Positions 59,178 to 64,000 of a DNA stretch of 64,000 nucleotides are shown here, in pieces (the stretch's first letter is position 1; every line of letters begins with the position of its first letter). The stretch is from Clarkia xantiana subsp. parviflora (lineage: Eukaryota; Streptophyta; Magnoliopsida; Myrtales; Onagraceae): positions 5,328,979 through 5,392,978 of the forward strand of contig JAPTYO010000022.1 of the NCBI GenBank assembly GCA_036873135.1. Direction: 5' to 3'. A model generated the notes under the pieces. It was not told the DNA's origin, searched no databases, and was given only the letters and a program-made list of their open reading frames with translations. Position numbers and translations under genes: made by a program.

Positions 59178-59620
59178 TCAGATCGGCTCAGATCTGTTCA
59201 AGCAACGTTCATATTCCAACGTTCCATTCCTAGCGGTTACACTCATTGATCCACAGACGTCGGAGTGAATCAACTGCAACGGATACTCGGCTCGTTGAGC
59301 TTCTCCAAATGGTTTGCGGGTTGAATTTCCAGCTAGACAATCATGGCAAGTGAGTTTAGTCACTTTGCTGGTACCAGGCAAAAGCTCTCTTCAGGATAAT
59401 GAATGGACCCTGTTGTAGCTTATATGTCCTAGCCTTGCATGCCATCCGGTTGCGTCAGTCTCTGCTTCCCTGGAGGACAATGCATACATTCTATCCGTGT
59501 ATATGCTACCATTCAAATCCATGATAAAGAGGCCATAAGAGGAATAGGCATGACCGAATAAGAGATTGCCTTTATTAATACGAACAAAGTTCTTCTCAAA
59601 TGATAAAATGTAGGGAAAAG
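59178..59620 (-). pseudogene. Ty1/copia GAG-pre-integrase and integrase start, fragment
   Basis: Minus-strand frame with NLLFGHAYSSYGLFIMDLN, the pre-integrase HHCC signature WHARLGHISYNRVH ... CHDCLAGNS, and then LIHSDVCGSMSV, the beginning of the integrase core. One in-frame stop at about 59391. It is truncated at both ends: by MITE-like sequence near 59620 and by unrelated sequence near 59225. Too short to be active. Confidence 0.75.
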
Positions 59621-59830
59621 AACCTATTTGGTGTCTCAGGTTTACCTCATGTTTCACTTTGGTGTCTCAGGATTAAAGTGTTGATATGGACTATCCCAGG
59701 TTTCATTTTTGTTAAAATTTGGTGTCTCCGCCCGTTTTTTCCTCTTCTTTCAACCATTTCCATCAACAGACTCACCTACTTATAATCCATCACTTTTTAC
59801 TTTTCACAAAATCATCAAATTTTCACCCAA
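59615..59830. mobile_element. MITE-like fragment related to the intron-12 element
   Basis: ttggtgtctcaggtttacct, actttggtgtctcaggatta and ccgcccgttttttcc resemble the left arm of the element at 27933-28398 (ggtgtctcggacttaaattg, tccgtccgttttctctg). Only one arm is recognisable. Confidence 0.45.
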
Positions 59831-59904
59831 AAGTTGAACATAAAAAAAAAGTTTCCAGCAGAGCGATTTCGAGCGACAACAGAGCGATTTCGGTTTGGAA
59901 AACA

Positions 59905-60125
59905 TTGTTCGGTTCAGTCAACTTCAGTCCATTTGGTCCGGTTCGGTACGGTTCGGTTCAGTCCGACAAAATCCGGTTCGGTTCGGTCCAACTTTTAATT
60001 TTAAAATCTGGTTCGGTCTGAACCGGTCCAAGAAAATAGGGTTCGGTTCAACACTCAAAACCGGTTCGGTTAGATCCACTTAATTACCATGGTCCGACCC
60101 GAATAGGTCGAACCGATTGAGAAAA
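59905..60125. repeat. degenerate GGTTCGGT-type simple repeat
   Basis: Many ggttcggt, ccggttcggt and ggtccg units, e.g. at 59938-59990 and 60008-60075. No gene. Confidence 0.6.
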
Positions 60126-60198
60126 TCTGGTTCGGTTTAACATATTGGACCGGCCCAATAATTAAAACTTAAAAGGTTGGGCCGAAATGCTTACTTGT

Positions 60199-60290
60199 GT
60201 TGGATTACGGGGACGTAATACTACGGAATGCTAAACGTGTACATGCAAGTAATCTTAACTACGCAGCGGAATAATGTACACATACATGCA
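60199..60290. repeat. duplicate of the copia LTR U5 end
   Basis: tgttggattacggggacgta onward matches 60504-60590 almost base for base. It lies 305 bp away in the same orientation, on the internal side of the LTR. Probably a remnant of another LTR copy. Confidence 0.65.
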
Positions 60291-60491
60291 AGTAAACTTA
60301 AATTCGAACATAAAATTCGGTTTTGATCTATAAAAACATGTAAATTTCGAAAATTTTAAGTTTTTAAAGATCAAACACATGAAATTTACTTAAAAATTTC
60401 GGATTACTCATGGTGTTCATGAACATGAAATTTCGGATTTTCAAAACTCAAGAATATCAGTTTATCAAAAATTTAAGAACTCCTAACCATG

Positions 60492-60502
60492 ATCTGATAC
60501 CA
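60492..60502 (-). other. primer binding site of a copia element
   Basis: Minus strand reads tggtatcagatc immediately after the LTR end ccaaca, close to the initiator tRNA-Met complement tggtatcagagc. Confidence 0.65.
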
Positions 60503-60503
60503 T

Positions 60504-61080
60504 TGTTGGATTACGGGGACGTAATACTACGGAATGCTAAACGTGTTCATGTAAGTAATCTAACTACGCAGCGGAATAATGTGCACATACCTTTTAGCTT
60601 TCCTGCCCAAGAACGTCGTGGAGGGAGTTCTGATCCTCCGGTCGGAACCACGTACAAGTTCTTCGTAAGAAGAAGTCCTACGCGGTGTAAGCTCCACAAC
60701 AAAGCCTCTGATCGATTCTTCAACGGGGACAGAACCTCGGACTAAGATGTGCACCGAAAATCACTACTAAATGGGTGATACGGTTTCTCTCAAGTTCCTC
60801 AATGGAGGTACTTCTTATTCTGAATGAATGAATAAACCCCTTAGGTGAGTCCCCTATATATAGGATTGGTGGAGTGGACAAAAGTCCACTCCAACCTTTG
60901 TAGGACAATTTCGGCCGAACTATGCTATTAAAGGGGGAGGCCCAATTTTGGGCCTCCCATGTCAATTAGGGTTAGGGTTTGGCCCAATTACCCTAATGTG
61001 ACACTTACCTAATTAACTTAGGTAATTTCCTTAGCATTAACGGGCTACCAATTACGGCGCCACGTCACCATATGCTTACA
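60504..61080 (-). repeat. Ty1/copia LTR (577 bp)
   Basis: On the minus strand it runs TGTAAGCATATGGTGACG ... CGTAATCCAACA. It is preceded by a purine tract ggcgagtgggagc (61081-61093) and followed by a tRNA-Met-type primer site. Having both a purine tract and a primer site on its two sides means it borders internal sequence on both sides, as after recombination or tandem insertion. TATA on the minus strand at about 60854-60862 (tatatatag). Confidence 0.7.
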
Positions 61081-62194
61081 GCTCCCACTCGCCGGAATGG
61101 GAAGGTGCCTGTTAATATATAGTTATCCAATAGCATCAACATCCATCTCAATCTTAAGTCTTTGTCTCCGTCTCCGAATAATTCATACGAGGTTTGCCGT
61201 GCGACCGGCGGATACGACGGGCATCGTGTTACTCATCTGTTAGGAGTATTGTAGCGCCTGCAGAACGTTGATTCCCTTTCGTAAATCAATCCTGTTAAAA
61301 TAAAATATGTACCGCACTGTATCCTTGGTCAACTGATAATTCTCCAATTGCCCAGTTTTCCACATAGGAATACTTCTCCAGGGCATCCGTTAAAAGTGTT
61401 CACAACCTTCAACTAATATCTGGTTGGCGGCCACCTAGTGAACACAAGAGTCGGTGAATTATAGGTGAACTTGACCATCCCCATCGCTTATACCCTTAGT
61501 CTAACTCAACCGGTTTCCAAGACGTGGTCACTTGGCCGTTTTCTTTGGCTCTACGCTCGTACACCCGGAAGCGAACAGTGAGCTAGACCTTAGGTATACG
61601 TTCTGAGTCCATGAGGATACTTTGGATGCCTCTTTATAAGACATCCGGGATCAATCACACGCTCAAGGTGAAGAAGTATACGCCCTTTGAATCACTAGGA
61701 TTCGAGCTAGCACAACCGAGCATGACCCCGTGGTCGAACATGGCACGCGCAGTATGAAGCACACGTCGATAGCATACCTGGACTAGCCAGGATTGGGATA
61801 TGTCAATCATGCTATCGCAGAATTTTTCATCTGTCTCTGAATGTGATTTTAATGATGGACTGGGTCCAACATAGCGATTTACAAAACGAAGATTAAGTCA
61901 TGCATTAAGCGTGACAAGGTTATCGTTTCGTTTAATCAGGTTTATCCCCCTGGTTCTTAGCCAATCTTGTTAGGGTAGAGGTCCCCCTCTCCTTGCAAGA
62001 TGACTGTGCCTGTGTGACGAGGCATGGTTCACATTCGACATAATTTTGGTGGAAGAGTTTTACCTCTTCCTACGACTTAGTTTATAGACTGTAAAATCCG
62101 ATGTTATATTTCATTATGACGTCGATAGATCATATACTCAGTTTGCAATTCTTTTATTCAATCGAAATAATATTATTTCAAATTTCAAAATGTT
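61081..62194 (-). other. copia 3' spacer between pol and LTR
   Basis: About 1.1 kb without an open frame of note. It begins with the purine tract next to the LTR. No other motif recognised. Confidence 0.45.
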
Positions 62195-63760
62195 ATCACT
62201 TATACAAGTCGCTTATTTAAGCCCTACGTAATCCAAGCAGTTTTACGTGCTTTTCGAAGATCTCTCTACGTAATGACTTAGTCTATGGGTCTGCAAACAT
62301 TTTATCCGTGGACAAGTATTCTAAAGCGATTATGTTGTCTTCCAGAATAGATTTAGCATAATTGTATTTCACATCAATGTGTTTGGTCCTACTATGGTAC
62401 TTTTGATTCTTAACTGCTGTAATGGCTGCTTGACTGTCGGAATATACCTTGACGGGATTACTCTCTTTGCCAGTGCCAATTAATCCAGTAAGAAGCCTTT
62501 TCAGCCAGACCGCTTCTTGTGCATTTTTAGAAAGGGAAACGAATTCCGATTCCATAGTGGAAAGCGCGACACATGATTGCTTCTTGCTCACCCATGATAT
62601 GGCAGCATTAGCAAGAAGGAAAACTCCTCCTGTGGTGGACTTACGATCATCTGGATCGCCACCGTGGTCGGTGTCACTATAACCGGTCAATTCTATTTGC
62701 TTGCCCTTATAGCACAGAACATAGTCGGCAGTACCTTTCAGATACCTTATAATTCGTTTTACGTAGTATCTGATTGGAATCTTGCTACTAGGCCCACATC
62801 GTAATAGATATCTGGTCGAGTACATAGCATGGCGTACATAAGACTCCCTAGCATGCTTAGGTACTCTGCCCCCTTCATCTGTTCACGCTACTGCTGGTTT
62901 TTCGGTCCATCACGCTTTGACAGCGCGCACCCGAACACAACCAGCGTATCCACGGGTTTAGCATTGAGCATTCTGAATCTTTTCAACAGTTTGTTGATAT
63001 AAGATTCTTGAGACAGACACAAAGTCCGGGCGGCACGATCTCGGGTAATCTTAATGCCTAAGATGTACGTGGCCTCTCCCATGTCTTTCATCTCAAATTC
63101 TGACGCTAACCAGGACTTTGATTTGTTCATGAAACTCACGTCGTTCGCAGCAATGAGTATGTCATCTACGTATTGTGTTATGATGATATAATTAGACCCA
63201 GAGGTCTTCATGTATACGCAAGGATCCTCGTGAAGATTCACAAATCTGTTTCCGACGATTTCCTCGTGGAATCTGCGATACCATTGCCGAGACGACTGTT
63301 TTAGAGCGTAAATAGACCTTTGGAGTTTGCAAAATTTTCGTTCTTTGCCAGGAGTAATAAAACCCTCTGGCTGCTCCATAGAGATCTTTTTCTCTAGGTT
63401 TACGTGGAGAGGTGTGGTCTTAATATCCATTTGGTGCAGCTCTAGATTGAGACATGCAACGAGGGCAAGGATACCCCTTACCGTGGTGTAACGCACAGTT
63501 GGTGAGTATGTTTCATCAAAGTACATTCTGTGAATTTGGGTATATCCATTCGCAATCACTTGAGTTTTGAACCACTCGTCTTTCCATCAGTAGTGAATTC
63601 TAAGATTTCACTTTCTAGTTCTGCGGTTAGCAGATCAATCAACTAAGGACCATAACCGAATTTGTTCTTATTTAGGCATATTTCATCCTCCATTGTTTTC
63701 CTCCATTCCCTCGTTTTGAGGTCCTTCCCTTGCTTTGCTGAATCGTCACTGATTCGAGAA
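62195..63760 (-). pseudogene. pol: Ty1/copia reverse transcriptase and RNase H, decayed
   Basis: Minus strand. EWRKTMEDE near 63700 (RT N-terminus), then FDETYSPTVRYTTVR, QMDIKTTPLHVNLE, EQPEGF, YALKQSSRQWYRRF, the intact YVDDILIAA at about 63160 and GEATYILGIKI. RNase H begins near 62765 after a frameshift with small loss: VKRIIRYLKGTADY, GYSDTDHGGD, KSTTGGVF, TMESEFVSL, VYSDSQAAI, HIDVKY. In-frame stops occur near 63640, 62880 and 62270. The end KHVKLLGLRRA is recognisable. The upstream integrase is beyond or lost near the right window edge. Confidence 0.85.
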
Positions 63761-64000
63761 TGAATGTTAGGATGTTTAACACATATTATTCGATGGGACA
63801 CTTCTCGAGAGAAGTCCGCTGCCTTTGAATATGTCTAGGCTCGTTAATCCCATCTATAGTCTGATTGTAACTCCCACTCAGAATAATGCTTCTTATCGGA
63901 GCATCACTCCCACTGGGAAGAATGACAGTGCTTGAACTCTGATTAGCAACTTTTCAGGATGACCTTTTGGTCTCGGAATTTTACCTCCGAACATTATTCC
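63761..64000 (-). other. probable integrase-RT linker of the copia element
   Basis: The 240 bp upstream (in element direction) of the RT N-terminus. No domain recognised; low-complexity linkers are usual here. Confidence 0.35.

Overview
The window is nuclear DNA of a flowering plant, probably a eudicot (inference). One intact multi-exon host gene, a SCY1-like pseudokinase on the minus strand, sits between blocks of nested LTR retrotransposons. I saw no bacterial-type operons, CRISPR arrays, rRNA genes or tRNA genes. The TE lineage (Ty3/gypsy Tat/Ogre type with two RNase H domains), Ty1/copia remnants, a hAT-like element with 8-bp target-site duplications and GT-AG introns all fit a plant.

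Left block (1-20676). Element A (1-8693) is an Ogre/Tat gypsy element cut by the window edge. Its gag-pro-RT-RH-aRNH-IN is decayed, and it carries a predicted intron between protease and RT, a G-patch, two repeat arrays and a 1.45 kb 3' LTR. A lies in the 3' internal end of a second element (B2, 8694 onward). The 3' LTR of B2 is in turn split by a complete element C (9230-20242, TSD gtgca).

Host gene (21301-35666, minus). Twenty-one exons, all bounded by GT-AG, give a 2430-bp open frame of 809 codons plus stop. It matches the SCY1-like (SCYL1) family. Its introns carry a foldback MITE and a 194-bp tandem duplication.

Middle block (35988-47070). A non-autonomous hAT-like element (TSD actgaaac, TIR C[A/T]GTGTTATCAG) starts about 330 bp upstream of the host start codon. 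It is interrupted by complete element B (36738-46905, TSD gtccg). B has no RT, RNase H or integrase. It has gag-protease followed in frame by a second gag-like segment, plus an antisense gene and a palindrome-rich repeat array.

Right block (47599-64000). A long inverted-repeat element is interrupted by complete element D (47765-58598, TSD cacgt), a close relative of C. Beyond it lie minus-strand Ty1/copia pieces: a GAG-pre-integrase fragment, an LTR with tRNA-Met-type primer site, and RT/RNase H.

Shared themes. C and D carry gag-pol on the plus strand and, converging on it, a spliced antisense gene with its own TATA box. B carries a related antisense gene. Between the convergent genes of C and D, and downstream of pol in A, are tandem arrays of small hairpins whose stems change in a compensatory way. 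C and D have LTR pairs only about 1% different (hand count) but many disabling changes in gag-pol, which suggests they were copied while already defective.
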